Shown piece by piece: positions 38,232 to 46,775 of a DNA stretch of 64,000 bases. Numbering within the stretch: the stretch's first letter is position 1; each line of letters begins with the position of its first letter. The notes under the pieces are model-generated. The model did no database searches. It saw only the letters and a list, made by a program, of their open reading frames with translations, and was not told the DNA's origin. The stretch lies in assembly GCA_034521975.1 (NCBI GenBank), contig JAXHLR010000006.1, forward strand, positions 124,001 through 188,000, read 5' to 3'. A program made the translations under genes and the position numbers. This DNA is from Acidimicrobiales bacterium. GTDB taxonomy: Bacteria; Actinomycetota; Acidimicrobiia; Acidimicrobiales; SKKL01.

Positions 38232-38780
38232 TCAGAGCTGACCCCGGGTCTCGAAGGTCAGCGGCGAGACATACCGGGTCTTCAACCATCCGTGCTCGAA
38301 CGGTGTGACGAAGGTGTCCCGATACCGAATGTGCTTGATGAACCAACTGCCGTCGAGGCACGCGAAGTCGTTCTCGTACCAGGCACCCATCCAGACCTGG
38401 GCGCGACCGTCCCGGAGGGTCGCCGCCTCCAGCACCTGCCACTGACCCCATCCGGTCATGAGGTCCTGGGCTACACCGATCGACGCGTTGGCGAGATAGT
38501 GCGCCGTGAAGGGAAGCATCGACGGGTTGTCGAGGAACATCTCATAGATCCCGGCACGGCCCTCGGTAACGCCGAACTCAGCGAAGTTGCCCTGGCCCTC
38601 CCACTTCGCATCCTCGGTGAACATCGAAGCGATCAGCTCCGCCGACTTCACCACGTCACACGCATGGATGTATCGATACATCAGCTTCTCGATGCGGTCG
38701 ACAGCATCGTGATGCTCGACCCGCTCCCGCAGCCGCGCAACCTCGGTCCGCAGTCGCTCGATCTCACTTCTCTCGGTCAT
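38232..38780 (-). CDS. SnoaL/NTF2-like protein
   Basis: 182 residues. An N-terminal coiled-coil helix (SEIERLRTEVARLRERVEHH) leads into an NTF2-like cone fold: AVDRIEKLMYRYIHACDVV, MFTEDAKWEGQGNFAEFGVTEG, TAHYLANASIGV, WYENDFACLDGSWFIKHIRY. SnoaL-like proteins include isomerases and dehydratases, and the beta subunit of ring-hydroxylating dioxygenases has the same fold, so a subunit role beside the two Rieske alpha proteins is possible. GGAAGGA precedes the ATG. Confidence 0.82.
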   Translation of the reverse strand: MTERSEIERLRTEVARLRERVEHHDAVDRIEKLMYRYIHACDVVKSAELIASMFTEDAKWEGQGNFAEFGVTEGRAGIYEMFLDNPSMLPFTAHYLANASIGVAQDLMTGWGQWQVLEAATLRDGRAQVWMGAWYENDFACLDGSWFIKHIRYRDTFVTPFEHGWLKTRYVSPLTFETRGQL

Positions 38781-38801
38781 CTCGATTCCTTCCTCTCGTA
38801 T

Positions 38802-38840
38802 CGCCTGATCCGCGAACTGCAAGTCGGGACCGATCAGGCG
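38802..38840 (-). repeat. 9-bp inverted repeat between Rieske 2 and the NTF2-like gene
   Basis: CGCCTGATC (38802-38810) and GATCAGGCG (38832-38840) with a 21-base loop, inside a 164-base spacer that holds no gene. Possible processing site or weak terminator within the operon. Confidence 0.4.
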
Positions 38841-38944
38841 GGCGTGAGCCCGACGGAACGGCGCGTTGTCCAGAGCCCGACGGGCACGGTCGAATGCCTG
38901 TCGCAGCCAACCAACGCGACGGGTCCGTGCACCGCGGCGTCTCA

Positions 38945-40126
38945 TCACGACGTGGCCAGGCCGACCTCGTTGGCGTAGGACCGATAGCGCTGGACCAGCC
39001 AGCGGTTGAGCTGCACGATGGTCGTCTCCTTCCAGGAGAACGGTCCACGCGGAGCGAACTGGGACCGAAGGCCCTTCTGGACCAGCGTGTCGGCCTTGAC
39101 GTCCTGCTCGTTGTACATCATCACCCCGTCCACGATCCATCGGATGATGTGGTCGAAGTTGTCGACCTTCACGGACTCCGGAGGCACACAGAGGCCGATG
39201 CGCAACGAGATCTCATTTGCCCCCTTGGGCAGGATCACGAAGTAGAACATGTGATCCGGCACGAGCCCGATCGGGGTCATCGGCGGGACCATCGCGAACA
39301 TCACCCGGTTTCGCTGTTCCTCGGTGAGCGTCTCGATCGGTGGCAAAAGCGCCCGGTGGACTGGATTGAACGCGGCGTCCTTCCGGTCGAAGCCGGTCGG
39401 ATGCATGATCACGTTCTCGTCAGGGGTGTGCTCACAGAAGCCATGACCCAGGGCGAAGTCATGGATGCCCTTGTGCAGGTACGCGTTGTGATATGGCTCC
39501 ATGAAGTTCTCGAGCATGATCTTCCAGTTCCAGGGGTAGCTGTCGACCTCGATGGGCGGAAGGCTCACCATGTCGGCGACCCCGTAGTTCTCCATCTCCT
39601 GCTCGAGCGCGACCAGCGTGGGAGCCAGTGGCGATGCATCCTGCTGGTAGTGGCAGAAGATGAACCCCTGCCAGAGTTCCACCTTCAGCGATGGCAGGGT
39701 GCAGGCCGACTTGTCCCATTCGGTCTTGTTCATCTCGGGTGTGTGCACCACCGCGCCTTGAAGGTCGTAGGACCAGAAGTGCAGTGGGCAGCGCATCAGG
39801 CCGCGTTCGATGCTCCCGCTTCCCTCCATGAGGAGATGCCCGCGGTGCCGGCACACGTTGGACATCACCCGGATATCTCCGTCGTCGTTCAGCACGACGA
39901 GTGGGTCATCGTTGATATCGATCGTGAAGTAGTCCCCCGAGTTGGCGACCTGGTCGGCGCGCCCGACGCAGAGCCAGTTCCGTTCGAAGATGGCCTTCTT
40001 CTCGAACTCGAACCACTCCTCGGAGGTGTAGATGTGGGGCGGGAAGAACTTGGCGGTCGCCACATCTCCGGTCGACCGTTCGAGGTCCTGGAGTACGTCG
40101 TCGTTGATGAGATGGGAGAAGCTCAT
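38945..40126 (-). CDS. Rieske oxygenase alpha subunit 2
   Basis: 393 residues. Rieske ligands Cys92, His94, Cys113, His116 (CRHRG and CPLHFW); iron ligands His213 and His218 in NFMEPYHNAYLHKG. The bridging position is Glu210 rather than Asp, as described for carnitine monooxygenase CntA and related amine oxygenases. The C-terminal FAPRGPFSWKETTIVQLNRW matches its two paralogues. It lies downstream of the ABC permease genes, with a 59-base gap. Confidence 0.9.
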   Translation of the reverse strand: MSFSHLINDDVLQDLERSTGDVATAKFFPPHIYTSEEWFEFEKKAIFERNWLCVGRADQVANSGDYFTIDINDDPLVVLNDDGDIRVMSNVCRHRGHLLMEGSGSIERGLMRCPLHFWSYDLQGAVVHTPEMNKTEWDKSACTLPSLKVELWQGFIFCHYQQDASPLAPTLVALEQEMENYGVADMVSLPPIEVDSYPWNWKIMLENFMEPYHNAYLHKGIHDFALGHGFCEHTPDENVIMHPTGFDRKDAAFNPVHRALLPPIETLTEEQRNRVMFAMVPPMTPIGLVPDHMFYFVILPKGANEISLRIGLCVPPESVKVDNFDHIIRWIVDGVMMYNEQDVKADTLVQKGLRSQFAPRGPFSWKETTIVQLNRWLVQRYRSYANEVGLATS

Positions 40127-40185
40127 TCTGGTGGGTGTTCCTTTCTGGTGATCAGTCGTTCGTGCTTCGGGGGCTGATGGATGCT

Positions 40186-41094
40186 TCACACCGCTCTGCG
40201 TTCGAACCCGATGCCGAGCATTCGTGGTTGACGCTGACGCTGGCGGAAGATGTACAAGGCGAGGAGTGCCATGATGTACGGAGAGGCGATGAGCAGCTGC
40301 GGGTTGAGCTCGATGCCCAGGGCCGGCAACGCGAGCCGAAGTGCGTCCATGAACCCGAACACGAAGCAGCCGAGCAGGGCCCCCTTGATGCTCCACGCCC
40401 CGAAGATCACAGCGGCGATGGCGATGAACCCTCGGCCCGCTGTCATGTTCGGGCTGAAACCGCCGATGGCCCCGATCGAGAGGAAGGCCCCACCGAAACC
40501 GGCGTAGAGGCCACCGATGATGATCGCCTGCCGCCGCCGGAGGTTCACGGAGATGCCGGTGGCATCCGCCGCCTGCGGGTTCTCGCCCACTGCTTGGGCC
40601 TCGAGACCCCACCGGGTCCGATGGATCAGGAACCAGGCGAGCGGTACGAGCAGGTAGATGGCGAAGAACGGGGCTCGTTGCTCGAACAGCACCTCGCCGA
40701 GAACAGGGATCTGGGCCAAGGGCGGGATCGACCAGACTGGGAACCGCTCTGGATTGAAGCTCATTGACACGAAGAGGAACGTCGTGAGACCCAGAGCGAG
40801 GATGTTCAGCGTCAGGCCCACCACGAACTGGTTCACCGTGAGCGCGTGGGACAGGTAGGCCTGCACCAGGGCCACAACCCCGCCGATCGCGATTCCTGCG
40901 AGGAGCCCGATCATGGCAGATCCCGAGACCGAGGAGCCGACCACCGCGCCGAAGGCCCCGGCAAGCATCCCCCCTTCGACCGAGATGTTGAGGGTCCCTG
41001 CTTTCTCGGCGACGAGCTCGCCCATCGCCACGAAGGCCAGCGGCACAGCCAAGCGCGTTGCGCTGTCCAGTAGGAGTGTGATGTCGCCGACCAC
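40186..41094 (-). CDS. ABC importer permease (NupQ/YufQ type)
   Basis: 302 residues with about eight to ten membrane helices; it contains AVPLAFVAMGELVAEKAGTLNISVEGGM, the family hallmark, and AVGENPQAADATGI, the coupling-helix region. It belongs to the RbsC-like permeases that pair with BMP-type binding proteins in nucleoside uptake. It starts at GTG 41094, directly next to the stop of the other permease gene. Confidence 0.92.
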   Translation of the reverse strand: MVGDITLLLDSATRLAVPLAFVAMGELVAEKAGTLNISVEGGMLAGAFGAVVGSSVSGSAMIGLLAGIAIGGVVALVQAYLSHALTVNQFVVGLTLNILALGLTTFLFVSMSFNPERFPVWSIPPLAQIPVLGEVLFEQRAPFFAIYLLVPLAWFLIHRTRWGLEAQAVGENPQAADATGISVNLRRRQAIIIGGLYAGFGGAFLSIGAIGGFSPNMTAGRGFIAIAAVIFGAWSIKGALLGCFVFGFMDALRLALPALGIELNPQLLIASPYIMALLALYIFRQRQRQPRMLGIGFERRAV

Positions 41095-42270
41095 CTACGC
41101 ACCTGCCTTCGCTACGTTGGCTCCGGCTTCCGCTTCGATCTGTTCGACCATGAGGCGCGCCTGACGACGGCGCTTGCGCCGACGCACGTACAGGGAGGGG
41201 AGCATGATCGCCAGGACGATCAGGGACTGGACCACTCCGACGATCGCCGAGTTCACCCCGGTCGCGGCAAGCACACCACCTCCCGCACGCAACGCGCCGA
41301 ACAGGAACGCGACGAAGATGGCAAAGATCGGGCTGAACCCAGCCACGAGCGCCACGAGCAGTCCTTCCCATCCGTAGTTGTTCGACAGCCCTGGGTTCAC
41401 CCGGAACGCCACCCCAGAGAGGATCACCCCACCAGCAAGGCCAGCGAATGCTCCTGACATGAGCAGGGCACCGCTACCGAAGGCGAGGTCGGACACTCCC
41501 GCCCGCTTCGCGGTACGCTTGTTGAGGCCGAACATCCTGAGCCGGAACCCCCACGTGGTCCGAGCGATCGCGAACCCGGCCGCGAGCGCCAGCCCCAGCG
41601 CGAGGAAGATCCCCACATGGAGCCGGTATCCCGAACCGGAGATGAGCACGGGAAGGCGCGCTGTCGCACTGACCGGATCGCTCTGTGGCGCCGCAGGCTG
41701 GATCGATCCCTCAGGGACGGTCTCCTGGAGCAACCACGAGCGGTTCACCAGGTACGAGACCAGAGCGAAGGCGATGAAGTTGAGCAGGAGCGTCGTGATG
41801 ACCTCGCTCACGCGTGCCTGGTGGCGGAGAATCGCAGCGATGCCGGCCCAACAGGCTCCCCCAAGTGCCGCAGCGAGGAGCACGGCGGGAAGAACCAACA
41901 CGATCGGGCCGGGCACGGTCAGGCCGACGACCACTGCCAACGTCGCTCCGATGACGAACTGCCCCTCCTGACCGATGTTGACAAAACCTGCTCGACCGGC
42001 GATCGCCGCACCGATCGCCACGATGAGGAGCGGGCCGGTGTGGTTGAGGGTGGTCACAAAGGATGACAACGACCCGAGACTGCCCTGGAGCATCGAGCTG
42101 AAGGCAGAGCCGGGCGGGTTCCCCGCGATCCAGAGCAGCGTGGCGGCGAGAGCGAGCGCCGAGAAGACGGCGATGGCGGCGAGACCGGCGAACCAGGCGA
42201 GGTCGGCCGCAGCAGCGGGCGTCAGCCGGCCCCGCATCCGGTAGAGGACGTCCCTGGGCGAGGTGGTCAC
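41095..42270 (-). CDS. ABC importer permease (NupP/YufP type)
   Basis: 391 residues with about ten helices; contains GRAGFVNIGQEGQFVIGA, the EVITTLLLNFIAF segment and LNKRTAKRAGVSD as the coupling region. Second membrane subunit of the BMP-linked importer. It overlaps the ATPase gene by four bases. Confidence 0.92.
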   Translation of the reverse strand: MTTSPRDVLYRMRGRLTPAAAADLAWFAGLAAIAVFSALALAATLLWIAGNPPGSAFSSMLQGSLGSLSSFVTTLNHTGPLLIVAIGAAIAGRAGFVNIGQEGQFVIGATLAVVVGLTVPGPIVLVLPAVLLAAALGGACWAGIAAILRHQARVSEVITTLLLNFIAFALVSYLVNRSWLLQETVPEGSIQPAAPQSDPVSATARLPVLISGSGYRLHVGIFLALGLALAAGFAIARTTWGFRLRMFGLNKRTAKRAGVSDLAFGSGALLMSGAFAGLAGGVILSGVAFRVNPGLSNNYGWEGLLVALVAGFSPIFAIFVAFLFGALRAGGGVLAATGVNSAIVGVVQSLIVLAIMLPSLYVRRRKRRRQARLMVEQIEAEAGANVAKAGA

Positions 42271-43856
42271 TCCGTCTCACCACCCATCAGGAGGCCGAGC
42301 CGTCCGAGGTCGACGTCTGCACGGAGCATCTCGCCCACGACTGCCCCTCGGAAAATCACCGCCACTCGGTCTGCCAAGGCGAGGATCTCGTCGAGTTCGG
42401 TCGACACCAACAGGATGCCGGCCCCCTCGCTCGCCGCGAGTCTGAGGCGGTGCCACAAATACTCCATGGCCCCGACATCGAGTCCCCGTGTCGGCTGCTC
42501 GGCGATGATGAAATCTGGTCTTCGCGACAGCTCCCGGGCGAGCACAACCTTCTGCTGGTTGCCACCGGAGAGAGTCCACATGGGAGCGTGTACATCGCTG
42601 CACATGACGTCGAACTCCTCGACCAACATCCTGGCGTTGGCGTCGATCGCTTCTCGATCGATCACGCTGCTGCGTGTCACCGAATCCAGGTGGTTGAGCA
42701 CCAGGTTCTCGGCGATCGACATGTCGAGCACGCAACCCGAGTCGTGGCGTTCGGCAGGGACTACTCCGAGCGCAGAGAGATCCGCTGGCACGCCTTCACC
42801 ACAGTCGGCTCCGGCGATCGACACCGACCCCGTTCCGCCCGGGATTAGCCCGCTCAACACCTCGACCAGGACGCTCTGACCATTGCCCTCGACACCCGCA
42901 AGCCCGACGATCTCACCCCGTCGCACCGACAGTGAGAACTCGTCGAGCAAACGGTGGCCGTCATCGCTGTGCACGGTCAGCGAGTCGATCTCCAATGAGC
43001 GATCAATCTCGGCCTGGCGCTCGATGTCCGCGTCAAAGGCCTCGTCGACGTCACCGAGGCCGAGAGCCGCACCTTCACGATCGAGCGCGACGTCCCGCCC
43101 AAGCATGAAGCTCGCCAGTGACGGGGCATCGGTCTCCACCGTCGGCATGGATGCCACGACGGCACCCGACCGCAACACCGTGACCCGATCGGTTGCAGCG
43201 AGGATCTCCGAGAGCCGGTGGCTGATCAGTACTGCGGCGTAGCCGTGATCGTCGACCATTGACCGCAACACGGTGAAGAGCCGCACCGACTCTGCCTGGG
43301 TCAGGACCGAAGTGGGCTCATCGAGGATGATCACCTTCGGATCGCTGCGGAGGCACTTGATGATCTCGACCCGCTGACGCATCCCAGCCGACAAGTCCTC
43401 CACCCGTGCCATGGGGTCGACCTCGATGCCGAAGCGCTCCCCAATCGACTCGACGAGACCGATTGCCCGTCTGGGACTGAACCGTTCGGCGTCACCAAGC
43501 AATACGTTCTGCCACACTGTGAGCGAGCTCACTAGGCTGAAGTGCTGGTGGACCATCCCCACCCCGGAGCGGGCCGCCACGGCAGGATCACCTGGTGCCA
43601 GGGCGGTCCCGTCAACCACGACCCGGCCGCGGTCAGCCGTCTCTACGCCGACCACCACCTTCATCAGCGTCGATTTCCCTGCTCCGTTCTGCCCGAGCAG
43701 GCCCATGACCTCGCCTGGACGGACCTCAAAGGAGATGTCGTCGCACGCGACCAGAGGCCCGAACAGCTTCGTCACCCGGTCGATAGCCAGGAGGGGGTGC
43801 TCGCTCTCAGCGTGACCATGGCCGGCAGTCGGCATCGTCGTCCCGTCGACGGTCAT
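42267..43856 (-). CDS. ABC importer ATPase with two nucleotide-binding domains
   Basis: 529 residues, the RbsA/NupO layout. Domain 1 has Walker A GQNGAGKST, signature LSAGMRQRVEI and Walker B VIILDEPTSVL; domain 2 has a degenerate Walker A (GVEGNGQS), signature LSGGNQQKVVLARE and FIIAEQPTRGLD. Degeneration of one site is normal for this family. ATGA overlap with the DUF1989 gene upstream. Confidence 0.94.
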   Translation of the reverse strand: MTVDGTTMPTAGHGHAESEHPLLAIDRVTKLFGPLVACDDISFEVRPGEVMGLLGQNGAGKSTLMKVVVGVETADRGRVVVDGTALAPGDPAVAARSGVGMVHQHFSLVSSLTVWQNVLLGDAERFSPRRAIGLVESIGERFGIEVDPMARVEDLSAGMRQRVEIIKCLRSDPKVIILDEPTSVLTQAESVRLFTVLRSMVDDHGYAAVLISHRLSEILAATDRVTVLRSGAVVASMPTVETDAPSLASFMLGRDVALDREGAALGLGDVDEAFDADIERQAEIDRSLEIDSLTVHSDDGHRLLDEFSLSVRRGEIVGLAGVEGNGQSVLVEVLSGLIPGGTGSVSIAGADCGEGVPADLSALGVVPAERHDSGCVLDMSIAENLVLNHLDSVTRSSVIDREAIDANARMLVEEFDVMCSDVHAPMWTLSGGNQQKVVLARELSRRPDFIIAEQPTRGLDVGAMEYLWHRLRLAASEGAGILLVSTELDEILALADRVAVIFRGAVVGEMLRADVDLGRLGLLMGGETE

Positions 43857-44481
43857 TCGACCCTCTCCATCTCGAGGCTGGTCGGACCGCTGCCGCTGAT
43901 CTGGATGACGTCCATCGGGCAGGCCGAGACGACTACATAAGCGTCCAGCTCGGCCCGTAGCTCCACTCGGTCGCCGGGCTTCGAGGTGGCTTCGCGGTAG
44001 TCGATCGTGCCATCGGCCATCGGCGGGGTGTTCATGAAGAGGTTGACCGGGTTGAGGGGCTGACGTCGGGGGTGAACCCCAAAGCCACGGCGCACTCGCG
44101 GAGGTTCTCTTCGCAGCTGTCGTGGTGACCTTCGACTCCGAGCTGCCGGTAGCGCTCTGGGTCACACGCGGCGATGAGCAGATCGTGGATCCCCGGAGAC
44201 GTGTCGGACACCAGGGTGAGGATCGGGCGGCGCCGGTTCGTGAAGAAGGCCTCACCGATCGCCGGAAACAAGCGACGCAACGCAGACCGGGTGTGGGAGG
44301 CACTGAGATGTTCGGTGGGGTCCTCGGCGACGAACGCGAAGAGGTCCCCCACCTGTGCCCCGTGGACGTCGCGCACAGCGAGGGTCTCGCCACGGCGCAC
44401 CAACACGCCTCGTCCCTTGCGGGCAGGTACTTCCACGCGCGGACCCCATTCGAGAGACTGCCCGGAATCGGGTGCGGTCAC
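43853..44481 (-). CDS. DUF1989 / urea carboxylase-associated protein (apparent frameshift)
   Basis: N-terminal part from GTG 44481: RVEVPARKGRGVLVRRGETLAV, SASHTRSALRRLFPAIGEAF, HDSCEENLRECAVALGF. The C-terminal part, RRQPLNPVNLFMNTPPM to GDRVELRAELDAYVVVSACPMDV, is in another frame; adding one C to the CCCCC run at 44068-44072 joins them into about 209 residues. DUF1989 proteins travel with urea carboxylase and other nitrogen-release systems; their activity is not settled. AAGGAGG lies 8 bases before the GTG, and the GTGA overlaps the asparaginase stop. Confidence 0.83.
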
Positions 44482-45521
44482 GTCGTCGCCTCCTTCTTCG
44501 CCTCGATGATCGGCGGATCGGTGTCTCGGGTTCCTGAACCGAGCGCGATGCGAGGGTCGTGGCCTGCCGCGAGGAGCAGGCGCAGCAGTGTCACCACCTT
44601 GGTGACGGGCAAGGTCGGAGCGGGGATCAGGCCCGCAGCAAGCAAGTCCCGCTCCGATCCCTCGAACCCATAGGTACGTCGAAGTGGCGGGCCAGCGCCG
44701 GTACGCGTCGTGTAGACCACCGGTATCTCGCCGGCCAGCCAGGCGAGGGGCGATACCCAGCTCGGTGGCACGTGGCCACCTCCCAGGGCCGCAACGACGA
44801 CACCGTCGACCGATCCGTCGACGAGCACCGACACCGTCGACGGATCGGCTCCGGGCAGCGAGGACACGAGCACCACGTGGGAGGGATGCAGCGTGCTCGG
44901 GTCGGGCCGGATCGGGCCCAGGCGCACACGCGGCGACAGCACCAGCTCGGGCGAACCCTCGACCACCCATCCGAGCGCTCCAGGGACAGACTCGAAGGCG
45001 GCCGGAGACGCGGAGTGGCCCTTGGTGACCAGTGCCCCAGCGTGGATCTCCGAGGACAGGACGGCGGTGACGCCGATGCCGCGGCACGTGTCGGACCGGG
45101 CGACGGTGACCGCGTCGGCCAAGTTGGCGAGCCCGTCAGCGCCCGGCTGATCCCCAACCCTCATCGATCCGGTGACCACCACCGGCATCTCGTCGTCGTG
45201 CATGAGGTCGAGCGCGAAGGCGAGCTCCTCGATGGCGTCGGTGCCCTGGGTCAGCACCACGCCACGCCGGCCAGCAGCGGCCTCGGCGGAGATGGTGGCG
45301 GCCAGCTCCACCCACTCTTCGACCCCGAGCGCACCGCTCGAGGTCTGGTGGACCTGGGACGTCGTGACCGGGCCAAGTCCCGCTGCCGCAGCCAGGTCGG
45401 CGACGCCCTCCACGGGAACAGCTCCCTGTCCCTGGTCCTGCATCGCGATCGTGCCACCCAGGCCCATGATGAGGATCTCGTCGTCGTCGATCGGTCGCCC
45501 CGTCTCCCCCACGCGTCCCAC
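44478..45521 (-). CDS. Asparaginase-family amidohydrolase
   Basis: 347 residues of the type I/II asparaginase/glutaminase fold. The two catalytic threonine motifs are ILIMGLGGTIAM near residue 20 and VVLTQGTDAIEELAFALDL near residue 90; VVVTGSMRVGDQPGADG follows as in the family. It has no signal peptide. In this operon it may release ammonia from an open-chain amide made by the pathway rather than asparagine; that is inference. Start is GTG 45521, right after the Rieske 3 stop. Confidence 0.88.
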   Translation of the reverse strand: MGRVGETGRPIDDDEILIMGLGGTIAMQDQGQGAVPVEGVADLAAAAGLGPVTTSQVHQTSSGALGVEEWVELAATISAEAAAGRRGVVLTQGTDAIEELAFALDLMHDDEMPVVVTGSMRVGDQPGADGLANLADAVTVARSDTCRGIGVTAVLSSEIHAGALVTKGHSASPAAFESVPGALGWVVEGSPELVLSPRVRLGPIRPDPSTLHPSHVVLVSSLPGADPSTVSVLVDGSVDGVVVAALGGGHVPPSWVSPLAWLAGEIPVVYTTRTGAGPPLRRTYGFEGSERDLLAAGLIPAPTLPVTKVVTLLRLLLAAGHDPRIALGSGTRDTDPPIIEAKKEATT

Positions 45522-46775
45522 CTACCGTCGGACAGAGACCGGTGCGCCATTCACCGAATCCGCAGCGCGGTATCGCTCGATCAGCCAGGTGTTGAAATCG
45601 GCCAGCACCGACTCCTGCCAGGAGTAGCGACCACGTGGGGCAAAGCGGGACTCCATGCCTCGCTGGACGGCGGTGTTCGCGGGGAGGTCCTGGTTGTTGA
45701 AGAACTCGACCCCGCTTACCTGCATCTCGAGCGTCTGCCTGAACAGCGGTAGCTCGACGGTGCTCTTCGGGAAGATGTAGGCCATCGAGAGCGTGTGGGT
45801 GCCGGGTCCAGTCGGCAGCACGGTGAACCAGAACGCCGAGTCGCACTGGATCCCCATCATCAGCCCGGGCGGCACGTAGACGAACTGGACGCTGTTGCGC
45901 TCGACCTCAGTCAGAGTCTCGATCGTGGGGAACAGCGCCTTCTGGATCGGGTTGAAGCCACCCTCGGCAACCTCGGTCGGATGGTGCCCGTACATGTAGG
46001 CCTGACCCGGCTCGAAGAGGGCGTAGTTGATCGTCGAGCTCGGGGCGAAATCGTGGATGATGGCGTGGAGACGGTCGGGGTGATACCCCTCCATGAAGTT
46101 CTCGACCATCACCTTCCAGTTGAACGGCAGATCCTCGATGAGCTCGGGATCAACGGTGACCATCTCGTCGATGTGCCAGTTCTGGAGGAAGGCATCGAGG
46201 GGGCCGAGCCGAGGAGCGAGAGGCTCGGCATCACCGCTGAGGTTGATGAAGATGAAGCCCTGCCATACTTCCACTCGAAGTTCAGGTAGGCGGATTGTGG
46301 ACTTGTCGAAGCCGTTCGTCCTGTTCATCTCCGGTGCGCCGAGCAGACGGCCATCGAGGTCGTAGATCCACCAGTGGTAGGGACACTTGAAGGTCCGGGT
46401 GTTCCCGCTCGTCTCGGGAGGAAGCTCCAGCCACTCCTCCTTCGGACGTTCCCCCGGGGCGGTGACACACATTGCCCGATGCTGGCACACCGAGGACAGG
46501 ACCTTGACCTCGCCCTCGGAGCTGCGGACCACGATGAGTGACTCGCCCAGCACAGTGATGGTGAAGAAGTCGCCGGTGTTCACCACCTGATCGCTTCGCC
46601 CCACACAGATCCACTCCCGCTCGAACACCGCCTGCATCTCGAAGTCGAAGAAGGCCGAATCGGTGTACACGCTCGGTGGCATCCCCACCGCGTCAGCAAA
46701 GCTCCCAGCAGAGCGATCGAACTCCTCGAGGGGGATCGGGCTGGCAAGCCCCGACGCGTTGGGTCCAGTTGTCAT
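45522..46775 (-). CDS. Rieske oxygenase alpha subunit 3
   Basis: 417 residues. Rieske ligands Cys97, His99, Cys131, His134, with a spacer of 31 residues that is 13 longer than in Rieske 2, because of an inserted ERPKEEWLELPPETSGN loop. Iron ligands His232 and His237 in NFMEGYHPDRLHA, bridging Glu229. The C-terminal FAPRGRYSWQESVLADFNTW matches its paralogues. First gene of the operon running through the amidase, DUF1989, ABC importer and Rieske 2 to Rieske 1. GGAGGG precedes the ATG. Confidence 0.9.
   Translation of the reverse strand: MTTGPNASGLASPIPLEEFDRSAGSFADAVGMPPSVYTDSAFFDFEMQAVFEREWICVGRSDQVVNTGDFFTITVLGESLIVVRSSEGEVKVLSSVCQHRAMCVTAPGERPKEEWLELPPETSGNTRTFKCPYHWWIYDLDGRLLGAPEMNRTNGFDKSTIRLPELRVEVWQGFIFINLSGDAEPLAPRLGPLDAFLQNWHIDEMVTVDPELIEDLPFNWKVMVENFMEGYHPDRLHAIIHDFAPSSTINYALFEPGQAYMYGHHPTEVAEGGFNPIQKALFPTIETLTEVERNSVQFVYVPPGLMMGIQCDSAFWFTVLPTGPGTHTLSMAYIFPKSTVELPLFRQTLEMQVSGVEFFNNQDLPANTAVQRGMESRFAPRGRYSWQESVLADFNTWLIERYRAADSVNGAPVSVRR

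Noticed and set aside
22333-46775. Prophage, transposon or integrative element as carrier of the island
   Set aside because: No integrase, transposase, terminal repeats or tRNA at the borders were found; how it arrived, if transferred, is not visible.
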